Shown one piece after another: positions 8,029 through 18,217 of a DNA stretch of 64,000 nucleotides (the first letter of the stretch is position 1; every line of letters starts with the position of its first letter). Below the pieces are notes generated by a model. It did no database searches. It had not been told where the DNA came from and saw only the letters and a program-made list of their open reading frames with translations. This DNA is from Flavobacterium zhairuonense (GTDB taxonomy: Bacteria; Bacteroidota; Bacteroidia; Flavobacteriales; Flavobacteriaceae), in contig NZ_SJSY01000076.1 in NCBI RefSeq assembly GCF_004352915.1, positions 186,001-250,000 of the forward strand. Reading direction: 5' to 3'. The translations under genes were made by a program, and so were the position numbers.

Positions 8029-9507
8029 TTATCTAGGATTTAGTTCTATACCAGTGTTTGAAGCATGCAACGGAATCTGCAAAGCTCTTCTGTTGTCATC
8101 TTTTACCAATGTATTCGCTGGTTTGTTTGATGTTTCGTGTTTCACAACAATGTTGAAACGCTTAATATCAAACCATCTAAGTCCTTCGTGAATAAAATCT
8201 CTTCTTCTTGTTTCTGCAATTGCTTTTATATAAGAGGTCTGTACCGGTGTCATTGCATAGAATGGAGTATATTCATCTGCAATTACAGGGAATTTAGCCA
8301 CTACTTTTGCCTCTGTCAATTTATCTGTTGTTGGATTATAAGTTGGAGTTCTTGTCGCTAAGAAATACTCTAATTCTGCAGTAGCTGTAGCGATATCGCC
8401 TTTCATTACATGAGCTTCTATTCTGTTCAAGAAAAACTCATCATTGCTTAATAAAACTTCAGCAACATAAGGATCTCCAATTCCAGCTGTTACATTAGAA
8501 TATTTAAAGTATTCATAGAATTTTGGAAGGAACAAAGTAATACTTCCGTTTGAAGAATAGAAGTTGTAATAGTAAGCTTTATTAAAAAGGTTTGTAGTTG
8601 ATCCAAAAATTTCTGGACGACGCAAACCTGATAAATTATAGCGGTTTAAAGAGTACAATCTCCCTACAATGGTATTTGCTGAAACAATCAATAAATTGGT
8701 TTCAACATCACTTGCGCCATATTTTAGCTGTTGATCTTCTACACCTATAGATTCATAAGTTGCAAAATCTCTCAATTTGCCTACAGGTTTCGAACCTAAA
8801 TCGTTAGACAATTCAATTACTTTATCCCAGTTTCCTTTTACTAAATAAAATCTACTTGCAAAGGCTTTCGAAGCTGCGACATTAAAGTGGAACTTTGGTT
8901 CTTTATAGTCGTTTGTCACATACTTTAAACCATCTTCAATATCTTTTTCAAGAAAAGCAAAAACTTCAGCAATTGTATTTCTTTTGTATTTTGTCAGCAA
9001 TTCTGTTTCCGGTTTTGTTACATACGGAATCCCTAAATCAGTATTAGCCGTTGATGGATTATAACGCTTTGACCATAATGAAACCAGCATAAAATGTGAA
9101 TATGCTCTTGCCATTAAAGCTTCGCCTTTTTGCGGATTCAAACTTGCCGGATTCCCTAATTCTTCAATTGCTTGTAATGCTTTGTTGGCATGAGCGATTG
9201 CTTTATAACAAGCATCCCAATAATATGCTTGCGTATCAATATCAGTTGCCTCTGTATTAATTTCCCAATTGTAGTTTTGCTCATTTTTTATTAGTGTAGT
9301 AGCCAATCCGCTGTCAAAAACATTATCAGACATTGTTTCAGCAATCTCAAAATAACTCATTTGAGGATAAGCTTCTACTAATAATTCCTTTATTTTTTCT
9401 GGTGTATCAATTTCTGTTCTATTATCTGGTTTCTCTGATAAGAAATCATCGCAGCTAGTAATACTTATAAGTATCAATAGGGATAATGCTATTTTTAAGT
9501 TTTTCAT
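8029..9507 (-). CDS. RagB/SusD family nutrient-uptake outer membrane lipoprotein
   Basis: A 492-residue SusD-like lipoprotein (lipobox ISITSC, C19, followed by DDFLSEKPDN, the usual SusD start). It has the alpha-helical TPR-like core (ALMARAYSHFMLVSLWSKRYNP, TIAEVFAFLEKDIEDGL) and the C-terminal ETRRRDFIHEGLRWFDIKRF block diagnostic of the family. SusD proteins cap the SusC barrel at the cell surface and bind the incoming ligand. It lies 11 bp after susC. The ligand cannot be deduced, and no glycoside hydrolase gene is nearby, so a carbohydrate substrate is not implied. Confidence 0.95.
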   Translation of the reverse strand: MKNLKIALSLLILISITSCDDFLSEKPDNRTEIDTPEKIKELLVEAYPQMSYFEIAETMSDNVFDSGLATTLIKNEQNYNWEINTEATDIDTQAYYWDACYKAIAHANKALQAIEELGNPASLNPQKGEALMARAYSHFMLVSLWSKRYNPSTANTDLGIPYVTKPETELLTKYKRNTIAEVFAFLEKDIEDGLKYVTNDYKEPKFHFNVAASKAFASRFYLVKGNWDKVIELSNDLGSKPVGKLRDFATYESIGVEDQQLKYGASDVETNLLIVSANTIVGRLYSLNRYNLSGLRRPEIFGSTTNLFNKAYYYNFYSSNGSITLFLPKFYEYFKYSNVTAGIGDPYVAEVLLSNDEFFLNRIEAHVMKGDIATATAELEYFLATRTPTYNPTTDKLTEAKVVAKFPVIADEYTPFYAMTPVQTSYIKAIAETRRRDFIHEGLRWFDIKRFNIVVKHETSNKPANTLVKDDNRRALQIPLHASNTGIELNPR

Positions 9508-9518
9508 GATCTCGACTA

Positions 9519-12500
9519 TTATAATGAAAGGTTTAAAGTAAATGTGTATTGAGAAGTAACTGGCAAAGCAACTCCTCCAGAATTACGAAACTCAGGATCT
9601 TGTCCGTTTAATCTTTTATCAGAATAAATCAACCAAGGATTTACCGCCGAACCTTTTAAAGTAAAGGTGCTCACTCCTATTTTTTTCTTGAAGTCACTAG
9701 GAAATTCCCAACTCAATGAAATGTTTTTCAATCTGACAAAATCTCCATCAGCAATACGAACATCTGAATAGTTGTAGGTATTATACGCTCTAGCTAAAAT
9801 TCGATCACCACCATAATTAGCATTCAAACGTTTGTCTGCGATAACTGGTACATTTGTAAAATTTTCATCTCCTGGATTAATCCATCTGTTTGTAAAATCT
9901 TTTGTAAATACTGTCAAGTCATCATAAGTACTGTCATACACTGGATTTAAACGCACTTTATTTCCTCCTGAACCTACAAAAAACACATATAAAGACCAGT
10001 TTTTGTATGTAAATGTATTTGCTAAACCAATTGATTTATTTGGCTCAATTGACCCTTCGTATTTCAAATATTTAGTAACATTCAAATTATCCTGAAAATT
10101 GGCGTCTGTAATGTTATTTTCAGCTCCATCCTGCAATATAAATGTTGGAAGACCTTGATTGTTCAAACCTGTAAATTGGTAAGAATACAATGAATTTCTA
10201 GGATGACCTACTGTATTTCCTCCATTTGCATCAACTAAATCAAACGCAGTTGGAGTGTTTTGCAACTTTGTAATTTCTTGATTATAAATTGAAAAATTAA
10301 GATTTGTTGACCATTTAAAATCTTTAGCATCAATGTTTCTAGTTGTAAACGCAACCTCCAAACCTTTTGTTTCCATATCAGCATTATTACCTTGTCTTAT
10401 TCTTTGCCCACCAACACCCGAAGTAATTACATAATCAACCAAGTCAAAGGCTTTACGACGGTAAATATCTGTTGTAAACTGAATTCTATTATTGAACATT
10501 CCAAGATCAACCCCGATGTTAGTCTCAAACTGTTTTTCCCAAGTCAAACTTCCGTTTTGTAGTTCTTCAATTCTAATAGCTGATTCTCTGTCATCAAGTC
10601 CGAAACGGTCAGTAATAGCACTTTTATAGATCGCCAAAGAATTTGTAGCAGGCCCTGCAGTCGCCGTTAAACCGTAAGAAGCTCTCAGCGCCAAAGTATT
10701 TACTGAATGCACATTTTTCATAAAGCTTTCTTCGGCCACATTCCATTTTCCACTAAAAGTATATGTTGGCAACCATCTTGAAGAATCGCTGTCTCCTTGT
10801 CTGTTAGAACCATCATAACGTCCTGTAACAGAAGCTGTGTAACGACGATCGTATGTATAACCTACTTTTCCAAAGAAACCAACTGTTCTTTCTTTTTCTT
10901 CATTAAAACCATAGTACGAATCTCCTGCGTTTATTATCTTTTCAATAATTCTTGGATCCGTAAAAGCTGTCAATCCTCTGTCATATTGCAAACCTGCAGC
11001 TGTAAATTGATCACTGGTTCTATCAACCACTCTCATTTCAGTTCCAAATAAACCTTCTAGTTCGTGTTTTTCGCTGAAGATGTTTCTGTAATTAACACTA
11101 TTTCTTAAATTATATGAAACCATGTCATTTGTAAACTTTCTTAGGAATCCTCCGTTTGGTAAAACCGATTCTTTTGGAGCTGTCAAATCATTAGGATCTT
11201 GATATAAAAAGATGTTCTGATCTCTTACCAGAGTATTTACTCCATCTTCACCAATTGCAGTTCCTGCTCTATAAGCCCCAACAACGTTTGACCCTTCTAA
11301 GATTTTATGCTCACGGCTTGTGTTTGCGTAACGCGCTGAACCTGTTAAATTATAAGTCAAGTGTGAATTGATCTTGTAATCCAAATCCAATTGAAAGCGA
11401 ATATCTTTCACCTCAATTTCCATGAAATTGTTGGCTAATTCGTTTACGATATTCATTTTAGCCCAGTTGTTTCTGTAGTATTCTAAATTGCCATTTTCAT
11501 CATAAGGTCTAAGCGTTCTGCTCGTATTTAAAACATAATTAAATGGATTGATGTCGAAATCACGTGTCACTTTTCCAAAAACAACATCTTTTTCACTTTC
11601 ATAACTTCCTGGTGCGCCTTGATCACGAACAGAAGCAAGCGTAGATAATGTGACATTCAATTTGTCATTGATAAAAAATGTACCTTTAATATTCGATGAA
11701 AGCTGTTTTACATCATCAGCAATTGTCCATCCTGGATCTGTATAATACCCTAATGAAGCATAAAAAGTATTGTTTTTTCCTCCGCCAGAAAAACTTAAAG
11801 AGTGGTTTTGCGTAATAGCCGGTCTAAACAAAACACCAAACCAGTCTGTGTTTGCTTGCTCGTATTTTTTCAAAAAGTTATTACGGCTCACTGGATCATT
11901 ATTTACTAAATAAGTCCCAGTTTCTGGATTGTAAGTATTTATGGCTCTCCCTAAAATATTATATGCACCTCCGTATCTTCCATTTACTGTAGATGGCAAA
12001 TCCAAATAACCCTTAGCTTCCATTTCCTTAAAAATACTCATAGATTCCTGAGAATTCAAGATATCGTACTGACTGTAATTAGGAACTGCTCTTACAGTTT
12101 GTTCTAATCCGTAAGAAATTTTCAACGGAGAATCTCTTCGTCCTTGTTTGGTATTCACGACCACCACTCCATTCAATGATCTTGATCCATAAATTGACGT
12201 AGCCGATGCATCTTTAAGAATTTCAATGCTTTGAATGTCGTTTGCATTCAAACCGGCAACAGATGAGCTTAATAAAGTTTCAGAATTTCCAGATGCCAAG
12301 TCGGCAAATGTTAAATTAATAATGTCCTCTTGAACCACACCATCAATTACCCACAGCGGTTTTGTGTCTCCAAAAATTGAAGACGAACCACGAACTGTAA
12401 TTTTAGGCGCCGTACCAAAAGTCCCCGTGACATTTTGAACTGTAACTCCGGCGGCTTTTCCTTCGATCATTCGGCTTACGTCAACTACTCCATCTATTTT

Positions 12501-13247
12501 TAATTCACTTCCAGAAATTTTACTGATTGCTCCCGTAAAAGTTCTTTTAGATGTTTTTTCATAACCTGTTGTTACTACCACTTCTTTTAGGTTTTGACCT
12601 AATTCTGTCAAAACAATAGTTGGTGAAGTATTTGAAGTACCAATTTCTTTTGTTTCCATACCTACATAAGAAACCACTAAAACTGTACTGTTTGCAGGCA
12701 TTTCGATTGAGAAATTTCCATCAAAATCTGTCAAAACTGCAATTTTGGTTCCTTTTGCCAATACTGTTGCGCCAGGAAGCGGGTTTCCTGTTACATCGGT
12801 TACTTTCCCTTTTATAATTGGTCCCGCAGTAAATATGTTTGATAAAGCGTCATGATTTGCTGTGCTTGAAAATGAATCTTCAGACACGCTTTTTTGCAAA
12901 ATAATCTGATTGCTTACTTCGGAAAAAGTGATATTAAAAGGCAATAAAATTCTGTTCAAGATACTTGAAAGCGTTTCTTGATTGGCTTCGATGCTGACCT
13001 TTTGGTTCAATTGAGGCAATCTCGAGTTGTAAGAAAATTTTACCTGTGCCGATTTTTCAATTTTAGATAAAGCATTGTCTAAAGTCAAATTTTCAACTGT
13101 AATGGTAACTTTAGTATCTAATTTTTTTTGCCCATTTACACTGTTTGCCATAGTAACACTTGAAAATATAAGTGCTAAGACAAACTGAAATAGTGTTATT
13201 TTCATGATTCGATGGAGTAATCGTTGTTTACCAACTGGTTTTTTCAT
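9519..13247 (-). CDS. SusC/RagA family TonB-linked outer membrane transporter with STN domain
   Basis: A 1242-residue TonB-dependent transporter. After a signal region come an STN (secretin/TonB short N-terminal) domain at about 50-120, a carboxypeptidase-D-like domain at about 145-215 (GKVTDVTGNPLPGATVLAKG), a plug domain at about 225-370 with the SusC word SIEILKDASATSIYGSR, and a 22-strand barrel ending in YTFTLNLSL. It imports a ligand captured by SusD, powered by TonB/ExbBD. The STN domain indicates that it also signals to the FecR protein encoded just upstream, as FecA does. Start is the ATG at 13247. The 241-bp gap to fecR likely holds its promoter, possibly read by the cognate sigma factor. 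Confidence 0.96.
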   Translation of the reverse strand: MKKPVGKQRLLHRIMKITLFQFVLALIFSSVTMANSVNGQKKLDTKVTITVENLTLDNALSKIEKSAQVKFSYNSRLPQLNQKVSIEANQETLSSILNRILLPFNITFSEVSNQIILQKSVSEDSFSSTANHDALSNIFTAGPIIKGKVTDVTGNPLPGATVLAKGTKIAVLTDFDGNFSIEMPANSTVLVVSYVGMETKEIGTSNTSPTIVLTELGQNLKEVVVTTGYEKTSKRTFTGAISKISGSELKIDGVVDVSRMIEGKAAGVTVQNVTGTFGTAPKITVRGSSSIFGDTKPLWVIDGVVQEDIINLTFADLASGNSETLLSSSVAGLNANDIQSIEILKDASATSIYGSRSLNGVVVVNTKQGRRDSPLKISYGLEQTVRAVPNYSQYDILNSQESMSIFKEMEAKGYLDLPSTVNGRYGGAYNILGRAINTYNPETGTYLVNNDPVSRNNFLKKYEQANTDWFGVLFRPAITQNHSLSFSGGGKNNTFYASLGYYTDPGWTIADDVKQLSSNIKGTFFINDKLNVTLSTLASVRDQGAPGSYESEKDVVFGKVTRDFDINPFNYVLNTSRTLRPYDENGNLEYYRNNWAKMNIVNELANNFMEIEVKDIRFQLDLDYKINSHLTYNLTGSARYANTSREHKILEGSNVVGAYRAGTAIGEDGVNTLVRDQNIFLYQDPNDLTAPKESVLPNGGFLRKFTNDMVSYNLRNSVNYRNIFSEKHELEGLFGTEMRVVDRTSDQFTAAGLQYDRGLTAFTDPRIIEKIINAGDSYYGFNEEKERTVGFFGKVGYTYDRRYTASVTGRYDGSNRQGDSDSSRWLPTYTFSGKWNVAEESFMKNVHSVNTLALRASYGLTATAGPATNSLAIYKSAITDRFGLDDRESAIRIEELQNGSLTWEKQFETNIGVDLGMFNNRIQFTTDIYRRKAFDLVDYVITSGVGGQRIRQGNNADMETKGLEVAFTTRNIDAKDFKWSTNLNFSIYNQEITKLQNTPTAFDLVDANGGNTVGHPRNSLYSYQFTGLNNQGLPTFILQDGAENNITDANFQDNLNVTKYLKYEGSIEPNKSIGLANTFTYKNWSLYVFFVGSGGNKVRLNPVYDSTYDDLTVFTKDFTNRWINPGDENFTNVPVIADKRLNANYGGDRILARAYNTYNYSDVRIADGDFVRLKNISLSWEFPSDFKKKIGVSTFTLKGSAVNPWLIYSDKRLNGQDPEFRNSGGVALPVTSQYTFTLNLSL

Positions 13248-13488
13248 AATTTTGGTTTGTTTTGATTAATACTGATTCGCGTGTATTTTAAGAAACGAAC
13301 TGAATTGTTCTTTACAGAGCGCAATTCAACCCAATAAGTGTCGAGAATGTTACAGCATTTCGGCACTTTTTTTATGCTTTGGTTTTTACATAGGCTTATA
13401 CTATTAGTTTGGTTTTTGGTTGATTTTTTGGTGTTAAATTTTAGGCCCAATCAAAAAATGTTTTACAATTACAGTTATAAAACAAAAA

Positions 13489-14601
13489 TTAATTGCAACC
13501 TTCAGAAGTTATAATAATCTGATTCCCATTCATTTCAAAATTGGTTGTTGCGCTTATACTTTTACAGACAATCTTAAGTTTTTCGGGCAATGGCTGATCA
13601 CTGAGTGAAGTGGTCAAATGGCAATCTTTCAATTTATTTTTAGGATAATCGATCTTGACTTGATAGGCTTGTTCAATTGTTTCAAAGATTTGAGAAACCG
13701 GAATATCACTAAATTCAAAACTCAATTGCTCGATATTGCCTGCACTTTGAACCAATTCCTTGTCTTGTGTAACATTTGTTATTTTATTGAATTTCAGCTC
13801 GTTTCTAAAAAAACGAAGCGCCTGATTTGGAAGAAGGACTACTTCCTCCTGATTTGCTTTGGCAACCAAATCATTAGATTTTACCTTCACTTTACCGGTG
13901 CGTACAAGAACTTCAACATCTGGCTGATCAGAAAAAGCTTTAACTCTAAAACTAGTTCCAACAACTTTTGTGACAATCTCATTTGCGTAAACGAAAAAAG
14001 GCTTTTTAGGATTTTTACTAATTTCAAAGAAACCTTCGCCGGATAAATACACCTTTCTTTCGTTGCCGGTAAAGATTTTAGGGTAACTTAATTTACTATT
14101 TGGCTGTAATAAAACTGAACTTCCGTCAGACAACGTGATAATTTGAGGATTATTCGAATTGTTTGTCTGCTCTACTAGGCCTTCACTATTTTCGGCTATC
14201 AGTTCTTTATAAGTGACAATATTGTCTGCTGGCAGATAATTTTTATAATACCATACAGCAATCAAACAAAAGACTAAACTGGCAGCAATTCCAGTAAAAA
14301 AATAGTTTTTGAAAAACTTAGTATTGGCATTTTTGCTGAAAAGAATTTCATTTTCTTTTTCTTCGATTTTCAGCCAAGTCTTTTGAAGTGCTTTTTGAAT
14401 ATCAGATCTTTCTAAATCTGAATCAGGAACTTTCATTGCCAATAGTAAATGTCTAGCATCTTCTACCAGTTTGGCACGTTCAAGGCTTTCTAAAGTCCAT
14501 TCTTCCCAACCATCTTGATCCATTTTAAGTAAGATCCATGATTGAAAAGATTCATCAGACAAGAAGTCTTCAATTTGAGTATATGTGTTACGTTTTTGCA
14601 T
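13489..14601 (-). CDS. FecR family anti-sigma factor
   Basis: A 370-residue inner-membrane anti-sigma regulator. The cytoplasmic N-terminal part (1-90) binds the sigma factor; one membrane helix lies at about 95-117; the periplasmic FecR domain spans about 150-250 (ITLSDGSSVLLQPNSKLSYP, VYLSGEGFFEISKNPKKPFF, VVGTSFRVKAF); and the C-terminal DUF4974/STN-like domain covers about 295-365. It would receive the signal from the STN domain of the neighbouring SusC and release the sigma factor. It lies 89 bp after the sigma gene and 241 bp before susC, the standard order for these relays. Confidence 0.95.
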   Translation of the reverse strand: MQKRNTYTQIEDFLSDESFQSWILLKMDQDGWEEWTLESLERAKLVEDARHLLLAMKVPDSDLERSDIQKALQKTWLKIEEKENEILFSKNANTKFFKNYFFTGIAASLVFCLIAVWYYKNYLPADNIVTYKELIAENSEGLVEQTNNSNNPQIITLSDGSSVLLQPNSKLSYPKIFTGNERKVYLSGEGFFEISKNPKKPFFVYANEIVTKVVGTSFRVKAFSDQPDVEVLVRTGKVKVKSNDLVAKANQEEVVLLPNQALRFFRNELKFNKITNVTQDKELVQSAGNIEQLSFEFSDIPVSQIFETIEQAYQVKIDYPKNKLKDCHLTTSLSDQPLPEKLKIVCKSISATTNFEMNGNQIIITSEGCN

Positions 14602-14690
14602 CTAAAAATGAGGTTACAAAAACATAGAGGACAGCTCTCTTATTATATACTCACTAAATTGTGATTTTTTTTATTTTTTTTGAAAGAAAA

Positions 14691-15305
14691 TTAAAAACTA
14701 CTTGCAGATAGCAGAAGAAATAAGGCAAAATTACCTTTCCAATCCTTGCGAAGACTCATCAAACCACGATGCAATAAATTACTAGCAGATTGATAGTTAA
14801 CATCTAACATTTCTGCAATTTGTTCTACACTTAAACCTTGATGATATCGAAGATAAATAGCTTCTTTTTGACGCGCTGGTAAAGCATTCAATAGTTTGTT
14901 CAGGTGGATAATTTTTTCTTTCGCATCATCGTCAGCTTCGTCTAAAAGTTGATGATCAACTGAAAACTCAAGAAGGAAGGCTATTGAATCTGTACTGGCA
15001 GTTTTTCGAAAAATATGATCGCGTTCGTGCACACGTGCAATTCGCTTTCGCACACTGGATAGCAAATAAGCTTTTACGACCACTGAAGATTGCAATGAAT
15101 TTCGATAAATCCAAATATCAGTAAAAACATCCTGAATACAATCTTGGACTTTTTCCTCAAATGGAGAAAAAGAATTCCCGTATCGGACTAAATCGGCATA
15201 ATATCTTTCAAACAACATTGAGAATGATTTTTCATCACCATCTCTCAATTTGTTCCAAAGCGTGTTATCATCAGCAACATCAAATAGTAAAGTCGGGGTC
15301 TTCAT
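14691..15305 (-). CDS. ECF RNA polymerase sigma factor, Bacteroidetes FecI-like
   Basis: A 204-residue extracytoplasmic-function sigma factor. Region 2 is at about 20-90 (FSMLFERYYADLVRYG, QDCIQDVFTDIWIYR) and region 4 at about 130-185 (ALPARQKEAIYLRYHQGLSV then a helix-turn-helix EQIAEMLDVNYQSASNLLHR). It directs RNA polymerase to promoters of the uptake locus once released by FecR. The reading frame extends five codons upstream to a TTG, but the ATG at 15305 is the better start. It heads the leftward regulatory cassette sigma-fecR-susC-susD. Confidence 0.95.
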   Translation of the reverse strand: MKTPTLLFDVADDNTLWNKLRDGDEKSFSMLFERYYADLVRYGNSFSPFEEKVQDCIQDVFTDIWIYRNSLQSSVVVKAYLLSSVRKRIARVHERDHIFRKTASTDSIAFLLEFSVDHQLLDEADDDAKEKIIHLNKLLNALPARQKEAIYLRYHQGLSVEQIAEMLDVNYQSASNLLHRGLMSLRKDWKGNFALFLLLSASSF

Positions 15306-15561
15306 GGTATTTCGGGGCAAGATTCTCTTCTTTGAGATTTACTTAATACAAGGATTTCATTTTTTTAACATTATCCTTCAATTTTGTGCGATAAATATAT
15401 AAAAGCGATTTTGCAAAAGCAATTTTTTTACAAAAAAGAGACATTTATTTAATAATAAATCTATCGCAATCGATTACATAAAGAAAGGCAAGCAACTCGT
15501 TAAGAGATACAAATCTTCAAAAACAATCCCTTTTTTAGATTTTACATCTCCAGCACTTGCT

Positions 15562-18096
15562 TTAATTTTTAATGAATTTTGCCGAAGAAGTTCCTAAACT
15601 TGATTTAATTTTTAAAATATAATTGCCTGATTGCAATAGCGAAACATCAATTTTTGAAACATTTTCAGCATGAGGAACTGCAAGTACTAATTGCCCTAAC
15701 ATATCATAAACATACATAGCCTGTTTTTGCATTTCCATTTTAGAATTGATATTCAAAATATCTTTCACTGGATTTGGATAAATACTGAAGTATTGTGAAA
15801 ACTCAAAATCCTGCGTTCCTAGTAGCGCCTTAAATGTTGAAGTGGCTTTATTAGTTAAAATAGGAAAGTTATAATCAAAATAAATATTAGCTTCATTTTC
15901 AAACGTATCTCCCACTTTTAAGGTTGGTAATGTTTTGATTTTAAAAGCAATATATCCGTTTCGATTGACACTATTAAAAGGAAGATTTATATTTTCGAAG
16001 ATAAATTCGACTTTATTTCCATCAGAAATTTTTGTTGTATACGAATGACTTGCGCTAGTGGGAACCAAAGTCGAAATATCAAATTTTGATAGATCAATCA
16101 AATCTTTAACCACAATATTTTGAGCCATATAAGTTCCTGTGTTTTCAAAACGAATCATATAGTGAACATATTCGCCTATCAAACTTGGTGTAACAATATT
16201 TCCTTCTAAACAGGTTTTATCATTTGGATCGTAAGAACCAACAACAGTTTCATTATATGTAAAAGTATTATCTAGAGGCAATTCATCTGTTGCAGAAGAA
16301 GTTATTGTTGCAACATAAGAAAGAATATCGCCATTATTTACTGCAGGAATATCAGTTGGGGAGTTTATATCAAAATTTAGTAAAATCTGTCTTGATTCAA
16401 AAGGTTTTAAATTACTGAAATTCCATGAAATTTTATTTGATGCAGTTGTCGAAACCAAAGGATTTGCACCCGTTAAATCAAGAACAGAATCATCAAACGC
16501 TAAACTAATTGTTCCTGATTGAGCTACATTTCCTTTATTTTTATACACAATTTTATATCTAGCGGCAAAACCAGGTCGCGATGGCCAAATTGGCAAAAAT
16601 GTAATTTCTAAGTCATTATGAACTCCTACTGCTTTGACACAAAAATCCTGTTGAAATGGGCTTGAAACTGTTGGAAACTCAACCTGGGTTGAAGCTGGAG
16701 AAATTGAAAAGTAGCTTGGATTTTCAAAAACTGGAGTAACTTTATAATTTCCTGCCGAAACTTTTACATCATACTTTCCTGCTTCATTACTTATAAAATT
16801 TCCTGTTTTCACCCCATCATCAATTTTGAATTTTAAGAAAGAAGCCGGAATATCCAAAGCATCACAGCCATTATTATTCAAATCATTACGATTTGTCAAC
16901 TGAATTGAATAATTCTCTCCTCCTGGTCCAAAAGAACAATAAGAATTAACCAAACAATTATTATAATTATAGTAAGACACAATGCTTTGAACTTCAGATA
17001 ACTGATCATCATCTGCGCAAATGTATTTTAAATTTGGTGTTTCATCCATAGATATCTCATTTTCAATGCTTCCATTTTTCATAAAAACAGTTTCTAACAA
17101 TGGATTCCTATCAAAATAAAACGATTTTAGATTTGACAAATTGCTTACATCCAATTTTTTAAATTTATTAACGCTACACGCCAAATACTCAATAAATTTA
17201 TGATTTGTAAGATCTAATTCCTCCAAGTTTAACCCACCGCAAGATAACATTGTTAGATTTTTGAACTTTGAAATATCAAATTTCGTTGTAGTAGTACCAC
17301 CGCACACCAAAATCTTCAAATTTGGCATATTTAGCTTGCCAAGTTCAATATCTAATAATGGGTTGTTTTCAAAATTCAGTGCTTGGAGTTCGGTTTTATT
17401 ATCTAAATTTAGTGCTGATAGCTTATTTCCACTTACAAATAAATTAACAAGTTTTAAATCTAATAAATCTAAGTTCGAAATTTCATTATTTGCACAACTT
17501 AAAAATACTAATTTGGGGTTTCCACTCAAATCTACATTTTTTAACCTATTACCATCACACTGTAAAAAAAGTAATTCAGGTAAATTCGAAATATCTATAT
17601 CTTCAATTAAATTAGCATAAAATTGAAGTCTATATATTTTAGTTAATCCTGTTAAATCTAAATTTGTCAAAGAATTATTAGAACAATTTAAATCGAGTAT
17701 TTTATTTGAACCGCTCAAATTTATTGAAGTCAACATGTTATCATAGCACGAAACATCTGTTAAATTTGGCAAATTACTTACATCTAAACTTGTCAATTGA
17801 TTTTTGCTACATTGCAAATTCCATAAATTAGTAAACTTTTTAATTCCATCCAGACTAACTGCTTTAGTGAACGTTATCTTTAAAAAACGCACTTCTAATG
17901 CTTCGCTTTCCTGAATCTCGCCATCTCCGTTTGAATCAATTTTGATGTTTTTTTGGTTATTATCCTTGGCAATATCATTAGTAACATCCGCTTCTAGAAG
18001 TTTAGCCTTAAAATTAGCATCAGGAATATTAATTGTTTGAGAATTTATTGAAGAAAAAATACACAAAGCCAGCAATAGCAAGTAGTTCTTGGTCAT
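15562..18096 (-). CDS. Leucine-rich repeat surface protein with T9SS C-terminal sorting domain
   Basis: An 844-residue secreted protein. In order: signal peptide (1-19); an EF-hand-like calcium loop DSNGDGEIQESE at about 50-61; about ten 21-residue leucine-rich repeats of the form LDLSNLPxLxxLxCxxNxL up to about residue 360; Ig/DUF11-like beta domains with SYDPNDK, a word common before secretion domains in flavobacteria; and a C-terminal type A sorting domain (YPNPVKDILNI ... GNYILKIKSSLGTSSAKFIK) that targets the type IX secretion system. It probably acts as an adhesin or binding protein on the cell surface. The frame extends 21 codons upstream, but the ATG at 18096 gives a proper signal peptide. 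It is monocistronic. Confidence 0.9.
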   Translation of the reverse strand: MTKNYLLLLALCIFSSINSQTINIPDANFKAKLLEADVTNDIAKDNNQKNIKIDSNGDGEIQESEALEVRFLKITFTKAVSLDGIKKFTNLWNLQCSKNQLTSLDVSNLPNLTDVSCYDNMLTSINLSGSNKILDLNCSNNSLTNLDLTGLTKIYRLQFYANLIEDIDISNLPELLFLQCDGNRLKNVDLSGNPKLVFLSCANNEISNLDLLDLKLVNLFVSGNKLSALNLDNKTELQALNFENNPLLDIELGKLNMPNLKILVCGGTTTTKFDISKFKNLTMLSCGGLNLEELDLTNHKFIEYLACSVNKFKKLDVSNLSNLKSFYFDRNPLLETVFMKNGSIENEISMDETPNLKYICADDDQLSEVQSIVSYYNYNNCLVNSYCSFGPGGENYSIQLTNRNDLNNNGCDALDIPASFLKFKIDDGVKTGNFISNEAGKYDVKVSAGNYKVTPVFENPSYFSISPASTQVEFPTVSSPFQQDFCVKAVGVHNDLEITFLPIWPSRPGFAARYKIVYKNKGNVAQSGTISLAFDDSVLDLTGANPLVSTTASNKISWNFSNLKPFESRQILLNFDINSPTDIPAVNNGDILSYVATITSSATDELPLDNTFTYNETVVGSYDPNDKTCLEGNIVTPSLIGEYVHYMIRFENTGTYMAQNIVVKDLIDLSKFDISTLVPTSASHSYTTKISDGNKVEFIFENINLPFNSVNRNGYIAFKIKTLPTLKVGDTFENEANIYFDYNFPILTNKATSTFKALLGTQDFEFSQYFSIYPNPVKDILNINSKMEMQKQAMYVYDMLGQLVLAVPHAENVSKIDVSLLQSGNYILKIKSSLGTSSAKFIKN

Positions 18097-18160
18097 AGGG
18101 TTAGTTTTGTTTTGGTTTTTAAATATATAAAAACCAAAAATCAAAACCAAAAATTTCATA

Positions 18161-18193
18161 AAAAAAGCCTTACTAATTAAAGTAAGACTTTTT
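18161..18193 (-). terminator. Intrinsic terminator after the GIY-YIG-like gene
   Basis: The stem aaaaaagccttac / gtaagacttttt (one G-U pair) with an 8-base loop and a T-run on the minus strand lies 24 bp after the stop at 18218 and closes the sucD-side transcription block. Confidence 0.75.
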
Positions 18194-18217
18194 GATTATT
18201 TATTTTGGAAAATAGTT

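Noticed and set aside
13244..13450. A 68-codon frame upstream of susC on the minus strand
   Set aside because: It overlaps the susC start, is rich in Lys/Asn/Ser without any conserved block, and lies in the expected promoter region; more likely noncoding.
13618..14046. A 142-codon plus-strand frame inside fecR
   Set aside because: It is antisense to a well-supported FecR gene and has no recognisable motif.
14601..15305. Iron-citrate (Fec) uptake as the role of the sigma/FecR pair
   Set aside because: The linked transporter is a SusC with SusD and zinc lipoprotein, not a FecA-type siderophore receptor; the relay type does not define the ligand.
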